Of a stretch of 58,678 nucleotides of DNA, positions 51,872-58,678 are shown in pieces (position 1 is the stretch's first letter; every line of letters starts with the position of its first letter). This DNA is from JAULUH01 sp032111745 (GTDB lineage Bacteria > Chloroflexota > Anaerolineae > JAAEKA01): NCBI GenBank assembly GCA_032111745.1, contig JAULUH010000183.1, forward strand, positions 1 through 58,678, in the 5' to 3' direction. The notes under the pieces were generated by a model, which did no database searches, had not been told where the DNA came from, and saw only the letters and a list, made by a program, of their open reading frames with translations. A program made the position numbers and the translations under genes.

Positions 51872-53121
51872 TTGTCTTGCTCCTTGTGATTCTCGCAAAC
51901 CACTTCGGCGAGCAGCCGCTCTAGCTGGCCGGCCAACGCCTGGCGCGAGAAGCGGGCCAGCACCAGGTCGCGGCCGCGGCGGCCGTATGCGGCGGCCAAA
52001 TCCGGGTCCGCGGCCAGGACCATGATCGCCCTGGCCAGCGCTGCGGGGTCCTCAGGCGGCACGACCAGGCCGGCCTGGGCCTCCTGCACCAGGGCCGCTG
52101 CTTCACCCTCGATGGCGATCACTACCGGCCGGGCGCACGCCATGTAGCTGAACATCTTGACCGGCAGAGTGCCGCCGGATATGCCCAGGCGGCGGCTGGT
52201 ATGCAGGCCGGCGTTGGCCATGGCGATGAAGGCAGGCAGCTGGGGCTCGGGCACGGCGTCGTGAAAGCGCACGTTGGACAGCCCCATCTGACGGGTTCTC
52301 TCGACTACTGCCGGCTTGCGCGGGCCATCGCCCACGAAGAAAAACAAAACCTCTGGATGGGGCTGTAGCAAGCGGGCGGCATCCAGGGCCGTCTCCAGGC
52401 CCTGGGCCAGCCCATGCAGGCCGGCATAAATGACGACGAACTGGTCCATCGCAATCCCCAGCCGTTGGCGCAGGCCCTGGTCGATGGGCTGCGGTGTATA
52501 GAGCTCGGTGTTAGCCCCGTTGGGAATGAGCGCCACCTGGCCGGCTGGACAGCCGCGCGCCACCAAGTGGTCGCGGATGCCGGTGGTGACGGCGACGATC
52601 CGCCGGGCGCGACGGTAGCAGGCCTCCTCCAGCCGGGTAGCCCAGCGCACGGCGGCGGGACGGTTGAGCTCCCCCAGCTGGACAGCCGACTCGGGCCAGA
52701 GATCGCGCACCTCGAACACCAAGGGGATGCGTCGCGTTGCGTTTAAGGCCAGGGCTGCAGCGCCGACGAACAGCGGGGGCGAACTGGCGTACTGCAGGTC
52801 ATAGCGGCCGCGGGCCAAGAGCTGTCCGGCCGCGATAGCCATGGCCATATAGCTCAGATAGAAGGCCATGCGGCTGCCAAAGGTCTTGGCCTGGGATGCC
52901 CGCACCCAGACCCGGATGACGTCGATGCCGTCCAGATCGGCGCGCTCGGCCAGCTTACCGCGGTAGGCAGGGGGGATGATACCAGCCGGATGGTTGGGCA
53001 CCTCGGCGATGACGGTGACCTCGTGGCCAGCCCGCACGAGGCCACGCGCCATCTCGTAGGCCCGGGACTGGGTCGCGCCAATCTCAGGTGGAAAATACTG
53101 GGTCAGATAGAGAATACGCAT
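51868..53121 (-). CDS. Family 4 glycosyltransferase (WbuB-like)
   Basis: A 417-residue GT-B transferase. MRILYLTQYFPPEIGATQSRAYEMARGLVRAGHEVTVIAEVPNHPAG is the WbuB-type start. FFVGDGPRKPAVVERTRQMGLSNVRFHDAVPEPQLPAFIAMANAGL and the acceptor-side GTLPVKMFSYMACARPVVI replace the classical E-x7-E region. WbuB-like enzymes add L-FucNAc or similar to lipid-linked sugars; the donor here is unknown. The ATG overlaps the WecB stop by one base (TGATG). Confidence 0.9.
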   Translation of the reverse strand: MRILYLTQYFPPEIGATQSRAYEMARGLVRAGHEVTVIAEVPNHPAGIIPPAYRGKLAERADLDGIDVIRVWVRASQAKTFGSRMAFYLSYMAMAIAAGQLLARGRYDLQYASSPPLFVGAAALALNATRRIPLVFEVRDLWPESAVQLGELNRPAAVRWATRLEEACYRRARRIVAVTTGIRDHLVARGCPAGQVALIPNGANTELYTPQPIDQGLRQRLGIAMDQFVVIYAGLHGLAQGLETALDAARLLQPHPEVLFFFVGDGPRKPAVVERTRQMGLSNVRFHDAVPEPQLPAFIAMANAGLHTSRRLGISGGTLPVKMFSYMACARPVVIAIEGEAAALVQEAQAGLVVPPEDPAALARAIMVLAADPDLAAAYGRRGRDLVLARFSRQALAGQLERLLAEVVCENHKEQDK

Positions 53122-54221
53122 CAGCCCTGGCCTATGGCCTGGCGCAACACGGCGACGATTCGTTCGGCCGCGCGGCCATCCCATAACTCGGGTGTGCCGC
53201 CCTGCTTACTCGCGCCACCCAGGATGGCGTCCACGGCGTCCACGATGCGCTGCGGGTCAGTGCCCACCAGCGTGTTAGTGCCCTCAAGAACCGTCACCGG
53301 GCGCTCAGTGTTCTCCCGCAGGGTCAGGCAGGACATGCGGAGAATGGTGGTTTCCTCCTGCACGCCTCCAGAGTCGGTGAGCACCAGGCGGGCGTGCATC
53401 ATCAGGTCCAGAAAGGCCAGGTAGCCCTGGGGCTCGACGCAAAGCAGGCCGGGGCTGGCAGCCAGCCTATCCTGCAGGCCAAACTCCTCGATGCGGCTCG
53501 CCGTGCGAGGGTGCAGGGGAAACAACACAGGCAGGCGGTGCTGAACCGCGTGCAGGGCATCCAGGATGCCGCTCAGCACGGCGGGATCATCCACATTGGA
53601 GGGCCGGTGGAGGGTGAGCAAAGCATAGCCGCCCGGTTGCAGGCCCAGGTGATGGGGGGTGCCCAGGGCCGCGGCCCGCTGCTGGTGGCGGCGCAACGTA
53701 TCGATCATAGTGTTGCCGACGAAATAAATCTTGTCTGCGGGGATGCCCTCGCGCTGCAGATTGGCATCGGCGTCCCGAGATGTGGTGAAGAGATAATCTG
53801 ATACGGCATCGGTGACGACGCGGTTGATCTCCTCGGGCATGGTGCGATCGAAGCTACGTAGGCCAGCCTCTACATGGGCTACCGGGATCCACAGCTTGGC
53901 CGCAGTGATAGCACAGGCCAACGTGGAGTTGACATCGCCGACGACCACCACCAAGTCGGGCCTGATCTCTGCTAACACCTGCTCGATGCCTACCATGACG
54001 CGGGCGGTCTGCTCGGCATGGGTTCCCGAGCCCACCCCCAGGGTAATGTCCGGCCGGGGCAGTTCCAGGTCGTCGAAGAAGATCTGGGACAGACTGGCAT
54101 CGTAGTGCTGGCCCGTGTGCACCAGGGTCTGCTCGATGTAGGGATGGCGGGCCATCTCGGCCACCAGGGGCGCCATCTTCATCAGGTTGGGCCGCGCGCC
54201 GACCACGTTAAGGATCTTCAA
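53121..54221 (-). CDS. wecB: UDP-N-acetylglucosamine 2-epimerase (non-hydrolysing)
   Basis: A 366-residue GT-B-fold epimerase that interconverts UDP-GlcNAc and UDP-ManNAc. It starts KILNVVGARPNLMKMAPLV and carries HTGQHYD, VVVVGDVNSTLA, HVEAGLRSFDRTMPEEINR, LLTLHRPSNVDD and LTDSGGVQEETTILRMSCLTLRENTERP, all diagnostic. Its product can feed the UDP-hexosamine dehydrogenase encoded at 43.9-45.2 kb. It lies between two glycosyltransferase genes. Confidence 0.95.
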   Translation of the reverse strand: MKILNVVGARPNLMKMAPLVAEMARHPYIEQTLVHTGQHYDASLSQIFFDDLELPRPDITLGVGSGTHAEQTARVMVGIEQVLAEIRPDLVVVVGDVNSTLACAITAAKLWIPVAHVEAGLRSFDRTMPEEINRVVTDAVSDYLFTTSRDADANLQREGIPADKIYFVGNTMIDTLRRHQQRAAALGTPHHLGLQPGGYALLTLHRPSNVDDPAVLSGILDALHAVQHRLPVLFPLHPRTASRIEEFGLQDRLAASPGLLCVEPQGYLAFLDLMMHARLVLTDSGGVQEETTILRMSCLTLRENTERPVTVLEGTNTLVGTDPQRIVDAVDAILGGASKQGGTPELWDGRAAERIVAVLRQAIGQG

Positions 54222-54242
54222 TGCGGACTATCTCCAAAAGAA

Positions 54243-55394
54243 TTATGTCAAACCATCGTATAGATCCACCAGCTCCTGTTCGAGCACAGCCGCGTTGTAG
54301 GTGGTCCGTGCCGCGTGCAGGCCATTGGCACCGAGGCGATGGCGGGTCGCCGGATCGCGCAGGATGTCCACGGCAGCGGCAATGGCTTCAGGGGTGGCCT
54401 CGTCGAGGAGCACGCCACAGTTGGCCGCGGCTACGATGCGGCCCAGGTCGCCCACGGCGTTGGCGATGATGGGCCGGCCGGCAGCCATGGCATTGGACAG
54501 GGTGTTGGGCGCGTTGTACATGGCGCCCGGATAGTCCACACGCAGGCAATAGACGATGGCGTCGGCCGCGGCGAAGAAGCGGGGCAGGTCCTGGGAGGCC
54601 AGCCAGCCATGGTAATGGGCGTTGGGCTGGCCGGCCACCGCCTCGGCGACCTCACGCCGCTGGGCGCCGTCGCCCCACAGGTGGACCTGCACATCGGGCT
54701 GCAGGCCCGCGGCCTCGATCAAGGGCAAAAGCATGCGATTGCGGGAGAAACCGCCGATGTAGGCCAGGACCAGGTCCGCCGGACCCGCGCCCAACTGTGC
54801 CCGCACGGCCGCCACCTGCGCAGGTTCCACGGCCATGAAGGGAGTCAGGTCCTGGAAGTTGCCCAGGGTGATCAACGGATCCACCCCGCGGGCTCGAAAT
54901 TCACTGGCCAGCACCGTGCTGGCAGTAATGGTGGCGTCAACCCGGCGTTGCAGCTGGCGCTCCCAAGCCGCCAGCGCCGTCACCATGGGTGAGGGCAGGT
55001 AGAGGGACATCAAAGCCGGGTAGTGCTCGTGGGCGTCGTAGACTAGCAGCACCCCCTGGCGCCGCTTCAGCAGCCAGCCGGCGGCCAGGGTGTCCAGGTC
55101 GTGGCAATGCACGACGTCGGGGTGCAGGCCAGAGGCGATGGCCGCAGCTGCCCGCCAGAAGCGGGGCAGGTAGAGCAGCTGGCGAGACCCGGAGCCGTAG
55201 GCCGATGGCACGCTGTGCACCCGGATGATCTCGACCCCATGGCGGGCCTCCCGCTCAGGCAGCTCAGCCCGGCGATCCCAGCACACAATGGTGACCGAAT
55301 AGCCGTGGCGCACCAGGGCCTGCGCCTCCCGGTCGACGCGCGGATCGGGCCGGAAGGCGTTGGATAGCAGCATGACGACGTGGCGGCCGCTCAA
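54243..55394 (-). CDS. Family 4 glycosyltransferase
   Basis: A 383-residue GT-B transferase. VMLLSNAFRPDPRVDREAQALVRHGYSVTIVCWDR is the N-terminal domain, and HCHDLDTLAAGWLL, AYIGGFSRNRMLLPLIEAA and YPGAMYNAPNTLSNAMAAGRPIIAN (donor-site region) follow. The donor and acceptor are unknown. The TTG start overlaps the previous stop (TTGA) and has GGAGGAG upstream; an ATG seven codons later is the alternative. Confidence 0.88.
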   Translation of the reverse strand: MSGRHVVMLLSNAFRPDPRVDREAQALVRHGYSVTIVCWDRRAELPEREARHGVEIIRVHSVPSAYGSGSRQLLYLPRFWRAAAAIASGLHPDVVHCHDLDTLAAGWLLKRRQGVLLVYDAHEHYPALMSLYLPSPMVTALAAWERQLQRRVDATITASTVLASEFRARGVDPLITLGNFQDLTPFMAVEPAQVAAVRAQLGAGPADLVLAYIGGFSRNRMLLPLIEAAGLQPDVQVHLWGDGAQRREVAEAVAGQPNAHYHGWLASQDLPRFFAAADAIVYCLRVDYPGAMYNAPNTLSNAMAAGRPIIANAVGDLGRIVAAANCGVLLDEATPEAIAAAVDILRDPATRHRLGANGLHAARTTYNAAVLEQELVDLYDGLT

Positions 55395-56518
55395 GATCTG
55401 TGCTCCTCCACGAGCCGGCGATAGATCTCCTCATGCCGGCGCATCAGGGCCTCCCGGTCGCCACGCGCGCGGATCGTCGCCACGGCCTGCTGGCGCTGGC
55501 TTGTGCGCACCTCTACGGGTGCTCGCGCCAGCGCATAGACGACGGCCGCGCCAAGTGCCAAGGGGTCGCCTACTGGCACCATAAGACCGTTCTCCTGCGG
55601 ACGAACCCACTCGCGCAGCGATGGCACATCGCTTACCACCGGCACTGCACCACAGGCCATAGCCTCCAATACCGAGGTTGGTGTGCCGTCCGAGGAAGGC
55701 ACGGAGACGGCCACATCGGCCACCTGCAGGAACTGGGCGATGGCGTGATCGTGGGGCAAGTTATGTACGTAGCGTACCGCGTGCCCACCGTGGCCAGCCT
55801 CTACCACTTCCTTGAACCGCACCAACAGGTCAGGGTCCTCGTTGTAGACGAACACCACAAATCGAGCCGCTGGTACCTTACCCAGAACGACGGGGATAGC
55901 CAGGGCAATGTCCAGTGGGTTGTAGATGGGCTGGAAAGCTCGGATGCTGGCCACAACCGGCCCGTCCCCCAGCCCCAGGTTGGCCTTCAGCGCACGGCGC
56001 GCGGGCTCATCCAACGGGCTAAAGATCCCAATGTCCACGCCCCACGGGGCTACCTCAACCCGTTGCGGATCACCGCCTAGGGACACGGCAGCCTGGGCCA
56101 GGTAGGCCGACACGCAGGTCACGTAGTCCGCCCGGCCCAGCACCCAACGAGCCAGCCACCGCTGGGCACGTGAGCGCCGCGGGTTGACCAGCAGATCCGA
56201 GCCCCAAGCCGTGACCTCGAAAGGATGATAGCCGGTTGCCGCGGCCAGCCAGCCAGCGCTGGCCACCTGGTGTGCATGCAGCACGTCAGGCTGGATCTGC
56301 CTGACCAATCGCCTGACTGCCTCTGCCCAAACAGCATAGCGTAGCTTGCGCCGGTTGGTGTAGAGAGTCAGGTCGTGAAAGGCCACTTTTGGGGGCAGCG
56401 CCCGCTTGAGCGGCTTGTCGCCGATGAGATGGACCTGGTGGCCGGCCTGCGCGAAATAACCCACCCACCGATGGGTGTGGATGCTGTTAGGGTTGGCGAT
56501 AATACAGAGGCGCAGCAT
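55391..56518 (-). CDS. Family 4 glycosyltransferase
   Basis: A 375-residue GT-B transferase. MLRLCIIANPNSIHTHRWVGYFAQAGHQVHLIGDKP, VLHAHQVASAGWLAAATGYHPFEVTAWGSDLLVNP and the donor-binding VSVPSSDGTPTSVLEAMACGAVPVVSDVPSLREWV (with E-x7-E-like residues) are clear. Substrates are unknown. It follows the GT2 gene by eight bases and overlaps the next GT4 gene by four. Confidence 0.92.
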   Translation of the reverse strand: MLRLCIIANPNSIHTHRWVGYFAQAGHQVHLIGDKPLKRALPPKVAFHDLTLYTNRRKLRYAVWAEAVRRLVRQIQPDVLHAHQVASAGWLAAATGYHPFEVTAWGSDLLVNPRRSRAQRWLARWVLGRADYVTCVSAYLAQAAVSLGGDPQRVEVAPWGVDIGIFSPLDEPARRALKANLGLGDGPVVASIRAFQPIYNPLDIALAIPVVLGKVPAARFVVFVYNEDPDLLVRFKEVVEAGHGGHAVRYVHNLPHDHAIAQFLQVADVAVSVPSSDGTPTSVLEAMACGAVPVVSDVPSLREWVRPQENGLMVPVGDPLALGAAVVYALARAPVEVRTSQRQQAVATIRARGDREALMRRHEEIYRRLVEEHRS

Positions 56519-56526
56519 GATCCCTG

Positions 56527-57432
56527 TCAGGCGATTCTATTCCGGGCCGCCCACCCTGCGGCGTGAAACAGCTCGCCGCGCGGCACGTCGGGTTGGGCCA
56601 ACAGCCTGGCCGCATAGGCCACGGCCTCCTGGCGGCGGCCCTCCAAGGCCAGGGCATTGATGGTCTTGAAGTGCCAGCGGGCGATGCTTTGCTCCAGTTG
56701 GCCCCGATATTGCGGCGGCAGGTTGTCCCGAAACACGCGCAGCATAGCGAGGATCTGCAGCCGGCGCTCGGCGACTCCCCGGTGGGACCATACCCCACCC
56801 TCGTGCGTGCGATGCACGGCCATGACCTCGGGCAGATAGCCGATGTCCCCGTGCATGGCGTTCAGGATGTGCAGGGGCCAGTCGCCGGCCGGGATGGTGG
56901 CGTACCAGTCAGGGAAGCTGGAAAAGAGCCGATTGCGAAACATCACCGTGCAGGTTGCGATGAAGTTGCCCTGAAGCAGGTCGTCCACGGTGTAGCGCGG
57001 CCGGCGCTGCGTCACCTGCTGCGGCGTAGGCTCGACCACCTGATCGCCTACTTGCCGGGCCACGGCGTGGAAGCAGATGACGAGCTCAGGATGGGCATCG
57101 AGGAAATCCGCCTGCCGTTGCAGCTTGTGGGGCGCGATCCAGTAATCATCCCCCTCCAGGATGGCCACGTAGTCGCCCCGGCAGGCCTGCAGGCATTCGA
57201 CGAAGTTGCGGCGCTGGCCCACGTTCTGCTCGCGCAAGATAGCCCGCACGATGCCGGGGTAGCGCTGTTGATAGGCGGCCACAGTATCCCTGGTGCCGTC
57301 GGTGGAGCAGTCCTCGCCCACGATGTGCTCGAAGGCGAAGCCTGCCTGCTGCGACACCACGCTTTCCATGGCCTCGGCGATGAAGGGGCCGTGATTGTAG
57401 GTGGTGGTGAAGACGCTGACTTTGACGCTCAT
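56527..57432 (-). CDS. Family 2 glycosyltransferase
   Basis: A 301-residue GT-A transferase. VKVSVFTTTYNHGPFIAEAMESVVSQ and HIVGEDCSTDGTRD give the nucleotide-binding part. VAILEGDDYWIAPHKLQRQ holds the D-x-D-type metal site. GDWPLHILNAMHGDIGYLPEVMAVHRTHEGGVWS is the acceptor-side E-D-W/GDW-like region. The start is ATG 57432, overlapping the aminotransferase stop by ATGA; the longer frame upstream is not coding. Confidence 0.92.
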   Translation of the reverse strand: MSVKVSVFTTTYNHGPFIAEAMESVVSQQAGFAFEHIVGEDCSTDGTRDTVAAYQQRYPGIVRAILREQNVGQRRNFVECLQACRGDYVAILEGDDYWIAPHKLQRQADFLDAHPELVICFHAVARQVGDQVVEPTPQQVTQRRPRYTVDDLLQGNFIATCTVMFRNRLFSSFPDWYATIPAGDWPLHILNAMHGDIGYLPEVMAVHRTHEGGVWSHRGVAERRLQILAMLRVFRDNLPPQYRGQLEQSIARWHFKTINALALEGRRQEAVAYAARLLAQPDVPRGELFHAAGWAARNRIA

Positions 57433-58634
57433 GGCTGTCCCTGGCCGAGCCGGTCCTCGATCTCCGCTCCGTGTTCCACGGCGTACCGCACGAGCTCGCA
57501 GACGCGCTCGACGCTGGCGGCGTCGACACTGGTCCCCGTGGGCAGGCACAGCACTTCTTGCACCAGGCGCTCCGTGACCGGCAACAGGAGGCCGGCGTGG
57601 GGGAAATAGGAGTGGTAGGGCTCCATGCGGTGGCAGCCGGGGTAGAAATAGCGGCGGGCACGCACGTGCTCGGCATGTAGGAGCTCCACCAGGTGGTCCC
57701 GGCTGATCCCGGCGACGCGCCGGTCGACCTCTAGGACGACGTACTGGTAGTTGCGCTGTTCGGCCTCGTCATAGGCCAGCAACCGCAGCCCCGGGATGCC
57801 GCCCAGGTGACGCTGGTAGGCCGCATAGTTGCGATAGTTGGCCGCGATGAACTCCTGCAGGCTTTCCAGGCTGGTCAGGCCCATGGCTGCCGCAACTTCG
57901 CTCATCTTGCCGTTGGTGCCGATATAGATCACCGTATCGAGGCCGGTGAAGCCGAAATTCTGCATCAGGCGGATCCTGGCCGCCAGGGCGTCGTCGTTGG
58001 TAGTCACCGCGCCGCCCTCGAAGGTATTGAAGACCTTGGTGGCGTGGAAGCTGAACACCTCGGCGTCGCCGAAGTTGCCGATCATACGGCCCCGGTGGCT
58101 GCTGGCGAAAGCATGGGCCGCATCGAAGATCAGACGCAGGCGATGCTGCCGGGCGATGTCGGCCAAGGCCTCCACGTCACAGGGCTGGCCCCAAACGTGG
58201 ACGCCCACGATGCCTGTGGTGCGGGGGGTGATCATCTGCTGGACGCGGCCCGGGTCGAGGGTATGGGTGGCCGGATCCACGTCGCAGAACACAGGGGTGA
58301 TCTCCTGCCACTGCAAGGCATGAGGGGTGGCAACGAAGGTGAAAGCGGGCACGATGACCTCACCGGCCAATCCGAGCGCGCGGGCAGTGATCTCCAGGGC
58401 CACCGTGCCGTTGACCATGGCGATGCAATGCCGTACCCCCAGCAGCTCGGCCAGGCGCTGCTCCAACTCCTCTACGAATGGACCACGGTTGGTGAGCCAG
58501 CGGCGGTCGAGCATGTCGTCGATCCGGGCCAGCAGCCGGTTGCGGTCGCCGATATTCGGCCGTCCTACGTGCAGCGTCTCGGCGAACTCTGGCGGGCCCC
58601 CGAAAAGTGCCAGGTCAGGTAGCGATTGCTTCAT
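57429..58634 (-). CDS. DegT/DnrJ/EryC1/StrS-family sugar aminotransferase
   Basis: A 401-residue PLP enzyme. The PLP lysine is K200 in VFSFHATKVFNTFEGGAV, and D171 in IFDAAHAFAS binds the pyridine nitrogen. VPAFTFVATPHALQW and YYLP-like RRYFYPGCHRMEPYHS are family features. It adds an amino group to a keto-sugar nucleotide such as a dTDP-4-keto, UDP-3-keto or UDP-4-keto sugar; with the Gfo/Idh enzyme, a 3-keto substrate is possible. It is the first gene of the coupled run in this window; the locus probably continues past the right edge. Confidence 0.93.
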   Translation of the reverse strand: MKQSLPDLALFGGPPEFAETLHVGRPNIGDRNRLLARIDDMLDRRWLTNRGPFVEELEQRLAELLGVRHCIAMVNGTVALEITARALGLAGEVIVPAFTFVATPHALQWQEITPVFCDVDPATHTLDPGRVQQMITPRTTGIVGVHVWGQPCDVEALADIARQHRLRLIFDAAHAFASSHRGRMIGNFGDAEVFSFHATKVFNTFEGGAVTTNDDALAARIRLMQNFGFTGLDTVIYIGTNGKMSEVAAAMGLTSLESLQEFIAANYRNYAAYQRHLGGIPGLRLLAYDEAEQRNYQYVVLEVDRRVAGISRDHLVELLHAEHVRARRYFYPGCHRMEPYHSYFPHAGLLLPVTERLVQEVLCLPTGTSVDAASVERVCELVRYAVEHGAEIEDRLGQGQP

Positions 58635-58678
58635 AGAGAAAGGCTCTCTCCGGCAAAGCGTGTGTAGGCGGCTAGAGC

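Overview
The window is GC-rich and densely packed. It reads as the chromosome of a member of the Chloroflexota, probably Anaerolineae- or Caldilineae-like. That placement is inference. It rests on the large MalT/LAL-type LuxR regulator beside a small protein of a type I associate with this phylum, YfhO and GT-C membrane proteins, a quinol:cytochrome c oxidoreductase using two membrane-anchored dihaem cytochromes c instead of cytochrome c1, and a T-box in front of valS. I see no rRNA, tRNA, CRISPR array, insertion sequence or prophage.

Layout. 1-7.8 kb (minus): a LAL regulator, a small uncharacterised protein, an MFS transporter, an M20 dipeptidase and peptidase T (cut by the left edge). This looks like a regulated peptide or drug transport and turnover unit. 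8.2-10.6 kb (plus): an SLC13-type anion transporter with four RCK_C domains. 10.6-14.4 kb (minus): a PIN/antitoxin pair with a palindromic operator on its -10 box, an NAD(P)-binding oxidoreductase, a DUF389 membrane protein and an aldo/keto reductase. 14.5-20.9 kb (plus): a PARG/macro-like protein, then a coupled operon of a TetR repressor, a tandem ABC ATPase fused to a cyclic-nucleotide-binding-like domain, and an FtsX/MacB-type permease. 20.9-28.2 kb (minus): a likely operon from an apparently leaderless promoter, running CcmC-like membrane protein, Nnr repair enzyme, GT-C-like protein, M24 peptidase, LutA-like protein, ArgJ.

28.6-32.9 kb (plus): a two-part unknown protein with a nucleoside-phosphorylase-like C-terminal half, and a YfhO-like membrane protein. 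32.9-37.1 kb (minus): Rieske protein, cytochrome b and two dihaem cytochromes c, behind a consensus promoter. 37.3-41.8 kb (minus): a consensus promoter, a valine T-box, valS, a lipoprotein and arfB, closed by a hairpin terminator that runs into the next promoter.

41.8-58.6 kb (minus): a VTT/DedA protein, a two-domain cyclophilin lipoprotein, then a surface-polysaccharide locus. The locus has a UDP-sugar dehydrogenase, a WecA-like initiating transferase, a Wzy/WaaL-like protein with TPR tail, a nucleotide-sugar epimerase, a Gfo/Idh oxidoreductase, WecB, four glycosyltransferases and a DegT aminotransferase. Most neighbours overlap by 1-4 bases, so translational coupling is likely. The WecB and dehydrogenase pair could supply UDP-ManNAc(A)-type sugars.

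Most genes belong to known families. The least ordinary items are the ABC ATPase/cNMP-domain fusion with its operator, the PARG-like gene, the phosphorylase-like unknown, the four-RCK_C transporter and the cytochrome b with an altered Qo motif.
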